DNA from: Symbiodinium kawagutii
Taxonomy: Eukaryota; Sar; Dinophyceae; Suessiales; Symbiodiniaceae
Assembly (NCBI GenBank): GCA_009767595.1
Contig: VSDK01022151.1
Location: 124,001-188,000 of the forward strand
Direction: 5' to 3'
DNA: 64,000 nucleotides
Shown: positions 1 to 10,200 of the stretch, piece after piece
Layout of the letters: each line of letters opens with the position of its first letter
Position numbering within the stretch: position 1 is the stretch's first letter
Program-made: the position numbers and the translations under genes
Notes under the pieces: generated by a model
What the model was told of the DNA's origin: nothing
Seen by the model: only the letters and a program-made list of their open reading frames with translations
Databases searched by the model: none

Positions 1-1928
1 TGATATTGGTCAGCTCCATGGGTTGTTGTTGGTTGATTGTGATTGCTTTACGGTGAATGATTGGCTGAATTTGACTGCTTCATGGTCAACAACTGGTTGG
101 TGATGGAAAATAGCACGACGACCATACTCAAACAAACAAAAACCTATCAACCACGTTGGCATAGCCATGGTGGGTGTGTGATTGTTTCATACGGGTGATA
201 GCCATTGATACTGTAGTGGTCGAACAAAAACATACAAAAACTCGCCGATGGGCCTATGGGTCCATGTCTACGGTGCTACCCACTGCTCGCACCATCAGCC
301 ATTCATAGCGGTTGGAAACGGGCCGCCATTTCTGGGGAGCGTACCAAGGACAAAGCCGCATGGGTGTTTCCTGTCTCCCCAGCTGCGGCTGGTTTGCCGA
401 CATGATCATGATGCTCATTCTTGGTGGGTTTGCTGTGCTCCCGTTTCATGATGCAAACCCGTATTGGTGGACCGGATTTCTACTAAACCAAAGAGTTTCA
501 TTTGTTATTCTAGTTAGGTTCAGTACCATTGAAACAACGCAAGAGTGAGCGATTTAAATTTGGTACTGAACCGAACCCTGATGAATCCACGTCTGCATAT
601 GCCTAAAGTTCAACACCAAACCACCAATAATGAGTGGCAAGACTATGCTAGACAATGAATACTGGTTTGATACCCGCCAATTCTCGCATTAGTAGTGGTT
701 GACATGCATAGTGGATTCATATGGGTCATTCAAACGATCATTTCAGAAAACTACAACCCATATTTGGTCGTTAATAACAAAACTACATTGAATAATCATT
801 GACAAATCATGTGGTCAATTCATATGGTTATAGTGGATTCATGGGTCATTTCACAAAACTATAACCATTTACAGAACTATTACCATAACATAATAAACCG
901 TTAACATAACCATCGTATAACAAGCCATTAAAACATTCCAAACTAAAACCATTAACAGAACCGTTCAATTGACCAGATCAACCATTGAACCTGACCTTCG
1001 AGGATTCCCGGGGGGATGGTGTACAGCCCCGCTGATCCAACACGAAGGCCTCGCCGTGATGGAGAGCCGTCTGGTTTTCCCGGTCATGAACCAGCATTCT
1101 GACTGCAGTCGTTAATTGTATAACCAATAACGATCATTAATGGAATCAACTACAGGTATACTGCGTACTAATCATTATGAATCATAATCATTTTCACAAA
1201 CTTTCATAGATGGCTGCGGGTCAAGGGACTAGTCTAGCTGTTGGGATGTTCACCCTTTGGCTTGTTGCTTGGCATTGACACGTACTCAGATAAACATGAT
1301 CCCCAAAGCACTCCAACCATCAAAGGGAATAGCCGGCAACAGCCATGTCTTGCAAATACCGCCGTCAACCACTCAAAAGACCATCATTCTTATTTCGTTG
1401 GCCATTAATTGACATCAGTCACAAGATTCTACCTGAGCCAGTTAATCTCAAAACCACTCGACTTGACTAATCAACCATCTAATAAAACATCCTGAGCCAG
1501 TTCTGAAGCAGAATCATCAAATTGTTGAGTATCATACGGACCATTGACCATTAACCAGTCACCAGTTATTTGAATTTACCATTGATTACCATTGGCAGCC
1601 GTGACTAACCATCATGAATCATCAACCAACCACTCACTTACCGTTGATGCTTCATCTTTACTACGGACTAGCCATGATGAACCGTTATGATCAACCGTAT
1701 GAACTGACCATCAACCAACCATTGATCAATCATTTTGGAGAGATCCACCATTTTCCTAGCCATCATTCACTGTTATTTACCATTATGACCCCCTAATTTC
1801 CATTAATTTCTTATAGTTCCACTGAAAAATGCTCAATTCACCAAGTATCATGAACCAACCATTCACCATCAAGCCATATTCAAGGATTCTTCAACCACTA
1901 ATTGGGATTCGTCAACCACTAATTCCCT
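1..1928. other. gene-free AT-rich spacer
   Basis: I see no supportable gene here. The left part (to about 750) is rich in TGGTT/GGTTG words and the right part (750 to 1,900) in AACCAT/CATCAACC words, so strand polarity of the degenerate repeat words flips near 750. A small GC-rich patch at 985-1,080 has no convincing frame. Confidence 0.5.
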
Positions 1929-1932
1929 ATAG

Positions 1933-2047
1933 GGCTGTGGGTCAAAACCCCGTACCCCTGCTTCCCCATCATTAACCATTGGTTTCCTTATAGTTTGTTG
2001 GTTATTAACCCCCATTAGTTGGTTGGTTAACTGCTTGACCCATGGCC
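1933..2047 (+). mobile_element. family B MITE copy
   Basis: It starts GGCTGTGGGTCAAAACCC and ends in TTGACCCATGGCC, the inverted form of its start. It is flanked by ATAG at 1,929-1,932 and again at 2,048-2,051, a perfect 4-bp target duplication. The interior holds the family core CCATTRGTTTCC followed by TTGTTGGTTATT. No coding capacity. Confidence 0.85.
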
Positions 2048-2102
2048 ATAGTTCCACACCACAAGATGCTCAACGGATTCCCCAAAATTTCTCCGCACAC
2101 AC

Positions 2103-2199
2103 CTGATGGGCTTGAGCCACTTCTTGTGCGCTGCCGTGCTCAAAGGCGGTGTTCTCCGACGGCATGCGTTTTCTGGGCGGCGTGGCCGCTGGAAGCTCT
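2103..2199 (-). CDS. candidate internal exon, unknown protein
   Basis: A GC-rich island between two AT-rich tracts. On the minus strand one frame reads RKRMPSENTAFEHGSAQEVA, a mixed-charge sequence without stops. It is bounded by an AG acceptor near 2,200 and a CATCAG|GTGTGTG donor at 2,103. I do not recognise the family. It lies downstream, on the same strand, of the LRR and ZIP-like genes and could be a 3' exon of one of them or of another gene. Other frames are also open over part of the island, so the frame is not certain. Confidence 0.3.
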
Positions 2200-2216
2200 C
2201 TGGGCTTGGCACCATG

Positions 2217-2380
2217 GTTGTGGGTCAAGCCATTGGGCACCCCAAAAACCATTGGTTTATAGAATATTATGAAATGGTCAATGATAAAAATAAACCACGT
2301 GGCTTATAACCCCCGTTAAAAAATTGGATGTCCATTATAAATGGCCATATTGAGGGTTTGTCATTTTGACCCATAGCCAC
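2217..2380 (+). mobile_element. diverged family B copy
   Basis: GGTTGTGGGTCAAG at the left and TTTTGACCCATAGCC at the right form an inverted pair like family B ends. The interior is longer (about 165 bp) and not alignable by eye, so this may be a rearranged or composite copy. Confidence 0.4.
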
Positions 2381-3182
2381 ATGAATTTGTGCTCTCAACA
2401 CGACTAAGGCTGACTGTCTGTACACCCATATGCAGCGCAAGGCAATACTTAATCTATGATGATTGATGATGGTTAATTGATGCTTAATGATGGTTCACTC
2501 TGGTTGATGCTGATCAATGATGCTTAAAGGTTAGTAATAGTTGGTGATGATCGCTCATGGTTGACAACTCTTACATATCAAGAGTAGGGGGATAAAACCA
2601 ACACTGATGGACGATGAAGACGATGATCAGTAGGAGGATCTTGGCAAGAACGGTGCTACGACGATGATGATTATATCATATGATGATTATATCATAATGA
2701 TCACTATCCAGATCTTGATGACTACAGATCATGACTGGTGGTGAAGATGAAAATGATGCTCTTAGCAATCTGGTGATCCGTGGCACTGATATGCACCCTG
2801 CATCCGTGGCGCTTCACCTATTCTGCCCAGCCAGCCCTCGCAAGGAGCGCTACCCTAGGCAGTTGTGCTAGTAGCTGCTACTGTACTAGTATTGGTATCC
2901 AACGAAAACAGGTTGTGTCGAAAACTACGAGTTGCAACTTTGGACAGCCAATAGGCTGGTCAAGCAGTTTCCAATCAGTTTTATGGCGGATAATAACCAG
3001 CGACCAGTTTGAAACACAGCTTTTTGATGCTGAGCAGTGCCCGAAAATCCGCAGCCGCACGGTTTTTTTCGCCTGAAGAAGTACATGCAGATCTTCTCCT
3101 GAGCCGGTCGCGAGGTGCCAAAGATTGGAGATGCTTCGATTGGTGGTGTTGTATCCTGCCGATGGATCCAATTTTCTTCTGC

Positions 3183-3287
3183 GTGGTGGCGCTTCACCAC
3201 CCCGTCATGAAAAATATGCGCGTTTGTCCACCAACCATGTGTTAATAAATATATTTGGGAATCCAAATGTTTAAAACCACCCACCAG
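3183..3287 (+). mobile_element. family C MITE copy, diverged
   Basis: GTGGTGGCGCTTCACCACCC at the left and TGTTTAAAACCACCCACCAG at the right match the family C ends. The core retains ATGAAAAATATGCGCG and CCAACCATGTGTTAATAA. No clear target duplication. Confidence 0.5.
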
Positions 3288-4320
3288 TTTTGCTTGCGGA
3301 GATCGGACACAGCCAGTGACCTTCCCGTTGACCTGAAGTTGAACTGGATCCACTGGTCATGATTGGAACTGGGCTACATCCCATAACCCAAGCCGCAACC
3401 GCTTGGAACCCATGATTTGTTCATTGAAAAGGCCTCAGATCTTCCAATCTGGTAACCAAGTAGAGGCGACAAGTCATTGGAGATCGCCATGGTTTTGACC
3501 ACGGTTAGTAGTGCCTAGTAGTGGTCAATAGAGGCCAATAATGTCTGGTTTATCTTTGATTACTGGGTTGACTTGGGATGACTTTGGTCAGCAATGCTCA
3601 GTCATGTTCAAGTTTATGGCCAATAATGCCACTTCATCATGGTAAATGATGATTGGTGGGCTGCCAATGGTTAATTATCGGTCGGTCGATTTTTACCATG
3701 GTTCACGGCCACGAGTGATGCAGCTTCTAGTGGTTGAAGGTAGGGGACTGAACAGCTGGATCGACAATTACTTGGATGAGAATCCCACTTAGCATCTGGT
3801 TCATCAATGGCCATGGTTAGCAACGGAGCCAACTACCATGGTTAGTAACAACCATAGCTGTATCAGGCCATGGGCTTACGGCTTAGCGCTTAATAAGCAT
3901 GGTTGCTGAGTACCGCAAGTATGCCCACTTGCGTGGGTTCTACGATTCAAAGATGCCTACTGACTATGGTCAACTGGAATGATCATCCAGGTACCCAATC
4001 CCATCCCACTTTGGTAGCGATCCTCAATGAACCTCAACAAAGTCTAAAGTCCTACAACCAGCCAGCCAACCGATCCAAACAGCTTTCCCAACTATCGCTG
4101 AAAATCACCGTATTTTGCTTGGATATGCAATCATGACTTCTGGCTTCCTAACCATCAATCAATCAACGACTTCTGCATAATTAGGTCTTTTGGGCTTTTT
4201 GGGCCACTTGGATGTGTCCACGGCTGGTTCGTGCTTAGTTCACCCATCGTGAGATAGGGCTTGGTTATGCTTGGTTCACCCATCTGATAGATTCTAAGAT
4301 GAGCTACAGTATTTACTATG
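3288..4320. other. gene-free spacer
   Basis: No gene seen. It is dominated by GGTTAGTAATGG-type words from 3,470 to 3,900, then unstructured AT-rich sequence. Confidence 0.45.
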
Positions 4321-4328
4321 GTTATATA

Positions 4329-4442
4329 GCTGTGGGTCAGTTCACCCTGTACCCCTGACCATCATCAACCATTGTATTCTAACTAGTATTGTTGGCCTTA
4401 TCCCCCATGAAATGGATGGTCAATTGCTCGACCCAGCTCGCC
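4329..4442 (+). mobile_element. family B copy with alternative right end
   Basis: It begins GCTGTGGGTCAGTTCACCC and ends TCGACCCAGCTCGCC. That CAGCTCGCC right terminus recurs in copies at 56,831, 36,003 and 57,085, so it defines a sub-family whose right end differs from the standard CATAGCC. The flanks are ATAT-like on the left and ATGT on the right. Confidence 0.65.
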
Positions 4443-4561
4443 ATGTCCCAGGACACCCTAAATGCTTCACATCACTCGCAGCCATGACTGTTGCTTCCTG
4501 ATCGATAATGGTTAATCATCAAAAATTAAGCAGTTGATTACTGCTTATTATCTTGCCTCGT

Positions 4562-4646
4562 GCTTCCAATTGCCGTTGTAGTAGATAAGCATCTGGTTTC
4601 TAACATTATTGTTTGGGGTTCCTTACCTACTGGTAACTGGAAGCAT
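4562..4646 (+). mobile_element. family F inverted-repeat element
   Basis: GCTTCCAATTGCCGTTGTAG at the left is matched in inverted form by TACTGGTAACTGGAAGC at the right. It is about 85 bp with no coding capacity. Related copies are at 16,549 and, weakly, 38,727. Confidence 0.6.
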
Positions 4647-4877
4647 CGGGTTGGTCAATTGATCATGCTGGTTCACAATAATGATTACATGTATACTATA
4701 GCTGCTATTAGCCAATCATAGTAGTGAACCAGTCTTAGAGTTCGATGAACTCACCCACCAACAGCATTGAAGGTTGCAATTTCTACCATTAAACTGGAAG
4801 ATACCCTGCAGTTCTTTTCTGCAATTTAGCAGCGACCGGGGAGCACCACCTTGTGTGGTCCAACGCGGTTCAGTCCA

Positions 4878-6836
4878 TCACAAAGAGCTTATTGATGAGA
4901 AATACGATCGAAGAGTGCGAAGACCACTTGGCAGAGTCACTCGATCCAGGCTCTGCCGAAATTCAAAACCAAACGTCAAGCTTTGCAGGCTGCTTGGCAA
5001 CTTGACCTTGTCCAAGCTCTGGTTAAACCAATCACCAAAAGCCAAGCTCTGCAGATTGCTGGGCAATGTGACCCGATCCAGGCTATGGTCAAACCTATCA
5101 CCAAACGTTAAGCTTAGCAAACTGTTTGGCAAACTCGTTTGATCCAGGCTCTGGTCAAAGCCGCGACCAAAAGTCAGGCTTTGTAAGTTGCCTGGCAGGG
5201 CCACCTTGTCCAAGCTCTGATTGAACACATTCCCAAGGGTCAGACTTTGAAGGCTACTTGGCAAAGTCACCTGATCTAGGCTCTTGTCAAATTGTTCACC
5301 GAGCGTCAAATTTCTCAAGTTGATTGGCCAAGAAACCCCATCAAGGCTCTGGTTGAAGCATTTGCCCAACGTCAAGTTGAGCAGGTTGCTTGGCAATGTG
5401 GCCTCATGGAGGTTCTGGTTGAAACAATCACCAAACGTCAAGTTCTGCAGGGTGCTAGGAAAAGTCGTCTCATCGAGCCTCTGATTGAAAAGGGCACCAA
5501 ACTTCAAACTTTCCAGCGAACATGGGAGAGTCACCGGTTTCAGGTTCTTGTTGAACATCTCGCCCAGAGACAAAGTCTTCAAGTTTCTTGGCAAGGCAAC
5601 CTGATCAAGACTCTGATTACAGCCGCCAAAACTCAAGCTTTGCAAGCTGCTTGGCAATGTCACGCGCTGCAAGCTTTCGTTGCACCCGCCAAAAGTCAAG
5701 TGTTGCAGGTTGCTTGGCAGTGTCACCCGATCCAGGGTCCACTTAAACATCACACCAAGAGTTAAACTCTGCAGGCTGCTTGGCATGGACACGGAATCTA
5801 GGCTCTGGTTAAACATCAGTCCAAATGCGATATTTTGCAGGTGACTTGGCAAAGTCACTCCATCCAGGCTCTGGTTAAACCCTCTGCCAAAAATCAAGTT
5901 TTTCATGTTGCATGGCAACGCCACTTCATTCAAACTCTGGTTAAACCTCTCACCAAAAGTCAAACTTTGCAAACCGCTTGGCAAGGCCACCTTGTCCAAG
6001 TTCTGATTGAACAAATCACCAAGGGTCAGGTGTTCCAGGTTGCTTGGCAACGTGACATGATCCAGGCTCTGGTTAAACCCCTCCCCAAACGTCAAATGTT
6101 GCAAAGTGCATGGCAATGTCACCTGATCCAGGCTCTGGTTGAAATCACCACCGAAAGTCAAACTTTGCAAACTGCACGGCAATGTTGCCTGATCAAGGAT
6201 CTGGTTAAACTTTGAACCAAATGTCAAGCATTGCAAATGTTGTGGTAAAGTTACCCGATCAAGTCTTTGATTAAAGTCCCTGCCAAAGATCAAATTTTGC
6301 AGATTGCTTGGCAACGTCACCCGATCTAGACTCTGTGTAAACCTCTGACCAAATGTCAGGCTTCGCAAATTCGGGGGCAAAGTAACCAGTTCCAAGCCAA
6401 GATTGCAATCTTCAGCAAATGTCAAGTGTTCAAGGCTCAACGGGAGATAGCGCAAATAGTCTGCCGCTTTTGCACCTGCTATCTGCGTCAAGCCTTCGAG
6501 TTCAAACTGTTCTCCGCCCAGCCTGGTATCTGCGAAACGCCATGCAGCCCCTAAATTTGTTGGAAGGTACGTGCAGGACAGCGTCGTGTCCGTCCCTTCA
6601 CTACCCTGCTCCCTCAGCGTTCGGCCAAGTAGCAATGGCCTATCATGGTGGTGAATGGCCAGCTTTCCGCCTGGCTTCGAGGGAAGTCGTTCTGCAACCA
6701 TCTGCCGCACTTGGCGACCTAGAGTCGCAGAATGCACTTGCTTCAAAGTACACCCGTCGCCATTCAGACAAAGCACATGAAGATCAATCAGGTCACAGCT
6801 ACCCGACGATGCCATCCCGTAACTTGTGGACAACAT
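4878..6836 (-). CDS. ubiquitin-like domain plus FNIP/LRR-repeat protein
   Basis: A long uninterrupted reading frame, apparently without introns, ending in TGA at 4,878-4,880. The first ATG is at 6,836 and a second at 6,815 (MASSGSCDLIDLHVLCLNGD). The frame is open to 6,893, so an upstream exon could join it. Residues about 10-95 look like a ubiquitin-like fold (GCTLKQV, then LGRQVRQMVAERL, then KLAIHHHDRPLL). After a CTYLPTNLGAAWRF linker come about 23 tandem 22-residue units of the form LPSNLQSLTFGDWFNQSLDK. These resemble Pfam FNIP/leucine-rich repeats, which normally form a binding surface. Repeats 12 and 13 are one residue short (GGCNESL, GGCNQSL). The same ubiquitin-like/FNIP layout is, to my recollection, a large expanded family in Symbiodiniaceae. 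Partner and pathway are unknown. The frame is intact, so it is probably functional or young. Confidence 0.85.
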   Translation of the reverse strand: MLSTSYGMASSGSCDLIDLHVLCLNGDGCTLKQVHSATLGRQVRQMVAERLPSKPGGKLAIHHHDRPLLLGRTLREQGSEGTDTTLSCTYLPTNLGAAWRFADTRLGGEQFELEGLTQIAGAKAADYLRYLPLSLEHLTFAEDCNLGLELVTLPPNLRSLTFGQRFTQSLDRVTLPSNLQNLIFGRDFNQRLDRVTLPQHLQCLTFGSKFNQILDQATLPCSLQSLTFGGDFNQSLDQVTLPCTLQHLTFGEGFNQSLDHVTLPSNLEHLTLGDLFNQNLDKVALPSGLQSLTFGERFNQSLNEVALPCNMKNLIFGRGFNQSLDGVTLPSHLQNIAFGLMFNQSLDSVSMPSSLQSLTLGVMFKWTLDRVTLPSNLQHLTFGGCNESLQRVTLPSSLQSLSFGGCNQSLDQVALPRNLKTLSLGEMFNKNLKPVTLPCSLESLKFGALFNQRLDETTFPSTLQNLTFGDCFNQNLHEATLPSNLLNLTLGKCFNQSLDGVSWPINLRNLTLGEQFDKSLDQVTLPSSLQSLTLGNVFNQSLDKVALPGNLQSLTFGRGFDQSLDQTSLPNSLLSLTFGDRFDHSLDRVTLPSNLQSLAFGDWFNQSLDKVKLPSSLQSLTFGFEFRQSLDRVTLPSGLRTLRSYFSSISSL

Positions 6837-7115
6837 CTGCCGGGCTACGCCAATACGGAGCCTGTGCTGACAACTGCCTGCGAGTAGAAACAAGCCATGA
6901 CATGCCAGAAGCGATGCTGTTGAATGCTGGTGATCTTAGTACGAATTCAGCTGTAAAGTGCAGTTGATCTTTGCAGTAGTGGTAACGATTCATTTTCATC
7001 AACAGTGGCCAGGTTCCCGATTGGCAGTGCATGGTTCATGATCGCTTTCACTTGACAAAAACAGATGCTTCCAGCTACCATGAAAGGACCAGGTACGTGG
7101 TTTCTACCAGCTGTT

Positions 7116-7216
7116 GTACCCTCTGGTAAACTGACATGGCAATTGAGTTCATCCTCCATAGCCATGGATGATCTCCCTGGGTTTTCCCAACAAAATGGTG
7201 GATTTTCCATTGGCTC
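7116..7216 (+). mobile_element. family D MITE copy, diverged right end
   Basis: TACCCTCTGGTAAACTGACA at the left is the family D terminus. The CCCTGGGTTTTCCCAACAAA core and GGATTTTCCATTGGC match the copies at 17,122 and 49,492, but the right terminal repeat is lost. Confidence 0.5.
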
Positions 7217-7264
7217 CAGGCCTGGAAACAGGCTGGGAAACCTGATCACATGTTGCCATCTTAC

Positions 7265-10200
7265 CAGTTGTCGCCCAGAAGTTGGTGATGGAACCATCGC
7301 CCGCCCTTGGCGAGTTCGAACGGCGCAAGGCCTGGTATCCATTCGTAAACTAAGTTACCAAGTTAACCCATTGATACCCCTCATCATCAACCATCCAACC
7401 ATCATTGACCGAGATGAACCATCAACGATGGTGAACCGAGCTTGCGGGAAGAAGATAAAGCCACAATGCCCCCTCCCTCTACTTACCAGTGCTGAATTTT
7501 CGAAGTATAGTTGGGTATGTGCCAAACTAGGGCAACCAATGGGTCCCACCAAAGCCAATGATCACTTTACAAATGGAAACCATTGGTTTTGGGGGTACCA
7601 CTATGGCGTGGCACATACCCAGTTTGTACCGAGGTGCAAAGGCAATGGATGCCAAAATTCCGCAGAAGAACACCAGAGTCGCCAACCTGTGAGGTGCGCT
7701 GCCTCCGTTGTTCCCAAGAGGTGCCGGTGAATATATGACCTGCTTGGTTGCTAAGCAAAGTGGCCATGGGTCAATATTGTCCATCTAATAATGGGGAGAA
7801 TCACCAACCAATAGTAGGGAAACAATGGTTAATGATAGGGGAGCCAGGGGGACTAAGGGTTTTGACCCACTGCCAAGTGTACAAATGGTGGTTTCCTAAA
7901 GGAGAGGACGAACAAAATGGTTCGTCTATGACTATGACTATAATAATGGATGATTTGGGGGGTCCCCTATCTTGAGAAACACCCATTTTTGGATACTGAT
8001 GGGCTACTGATAAAGCACAGTTTGGTGAGCAATCATGTGTTACCCTTAGCAGCTTGAGTGAATGAAATTTGATAGCCGAACGGCTCCCCGCTCCCCAAAC
8101 CTCCTGCCCTTTGGTCACAAGGTGGGCTCCCAACCATTAGAAGTTGATTAAGATTTGCCATTGAACTATGGAGTTTTACCATTTGCCTTGTAGTTGCCCT
8201 AGTCAGTTATGTTCACCAACGAATCGCCAACATCGTTGATCATTCTCCCTTATAACCTCCTCATTAACCAGCTCCAAGTGGCACTTACCCTAGTCATGTT
8301 CACCAACTTAGCTAACAGCCGGGGGCCCAGGTCCCTTGCAGTAGTTGGTGGAAAGCTCGGACCCGAGTTCAGTGGGACCCGATATCAACAGTTCGGTCGT
8401 TGAGCCCATACGAATTCACCAAGCGAAGGTCTTCCATTGGTGAATTCCTGTATGGTTAAATGTGGCGATTTCTCAAAATGGGGACCCAGACACATTGATG
8501 GTTTATTTCCATAAAATGGTTGACATGGGATGATTTGGGGGTACCCCTACTTTGAGAAACAAAAACCTGGTTCGTTTCTATGATCAACTCTGGTTAAACC
8601 ATGGTTGAACGTGCCCTGAGTTGGTGCTCATTACGGTAACCGGTTTTCTTTACATAAAACAGAAATCTCTAAAGAAAAAGAAAGAAAATCCTATGGCAAC
8701 AAAAACAAAATCCTACGGTTCATTCCTGTGGACAATTTTCTTTAATAGAAATCCTGGTTGATGGTTTCAACCCCTGTGAAAAATACTAGTCAACCAAGCT
8801 ATGGTTAATAACTATTAGGAAAAAAAAGTGAATGAAACCACCAGCCAGTAGTTGTTTAGCCATTATTGTTGCTGATTTTCCACTATGATTAACCACTATT
8901 AATGGGTCATAACTTAAGAACAACTGAAATTCCTATGGTTGCGTGCGGTTCACCGGGCAACGGCTTGTCCGACTGAACGAAACCGGGCTTCCCCGGGAGG
9001 CTTCGGAAACCGCGGGCCCAGGGATGATGGGTCCCTGTGGCTGGGAACTGGTCTCATGGTTAGTAACGGGGCCAGGGCCTGCCTGGTGCCATGGTACCCA
9101 CTGGTTAGGAACCAAGGGTATACCAGTAATCAGCCTGTAACCATAGTAAATAGCCTGGCTAGTGGGTGTTAGAACCTACCTTGGTTACAGGCTACTGTGG
9201 TTATAGAATGTATCCCAGTAACCTGCGAGTAACCATGGTTAGTAGCCTTTTTGTGGATTATACCATGTGTAAACGGCTGAACTTACCGTGGTTACGTTCA
9301 CCAGTCACTGGGATGATCATTCAAAAAAGGATCATTGACCGAATCCAGACTTCCCAGCGATGCAAGCAATGACCCTACTGTGACTCCCAGGTCAACCTGG
9401 TTTTTGTTGCCGGTTCACCAACCAATAGCGAACCGAGTTTGGTGCAAGGTAGACCGATTTATCTACAATGTCCATCTGACGAAATTAATATGCTACCTTT
9501 TAGTTCCCAATACTTATTGTTTATGATTGCTGATTTGTTCCAACTGTTAAATCCAATGGTGATGGCCAGCCATTCGTTATTGTTTACCAATTGGTTTTAA
9601 TGATTAATAGTTATTGCTATTATCTTTACTGTAGTTATTAGCGATCGCTATTAGTCATTACTATTTGTCCGACGATTAGTTATTTCTGATTGGTCAGTAG
9701 TTTACCCATTTCTTTTCCAAAATACTCATGTCGTTTACTAACCAATGGTTATTCGCTATTTCAACAAGACCAGTCTTGGTTTCTAGTTTATAAATATTTA
9801 GTAGTGGTTGCTTATTTTGTTTACTATTAGCTAATTATGGCTTATGTGCTGCTAGTTACCATTTGATATTTCTATTTGTGAAAAATAGTTTACTAATTAA
9901 CCAATAGTAATCTGGTTGGTGGTTTCAGCCCCTATGACAAATATTAGACAACCAACCAGTTGTTAATGATTACTAGGGAAACTAAAAAATGTGAATGAAA
10001 CCACCAGCCAGTAGTTGTTTAGCCATTATTGTTGCTGATTTTCCACTATGATTCACCACTATTACTGGGTCATAACCCCGTTTACTAGTGGTCCACTGCT
10101 CATGTTGTCCACCATATTGAATCAGCTCCAGCGGTTTTTCGTTGTACCAGTCCAGCTGAATCACCTGGGGATCGCTGAATTCAGCTGGATCCCCAGCAGT

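Noticed and set aside
2780-3170. Possible exons (minus EDLHVLLQAKKTVRLRIFGH; plus AVVLVAATVLVLVSNENR)
   Set aside because: Several competing frames on both strands and no consistent splice pair; not strong enough to list.
5292-6215. Plus-strand open frames opposite the LRR gene
   Set aside because: Mirror images of the 66-bp coding repeat; the minus frame alone gives a coherent domain structure.
8937-9060. GC-rich island in the ZIP-like region
   Set aside because: No frame shows ZIP-like residues and none has a clear acceptor-donor pair; left unannotated.
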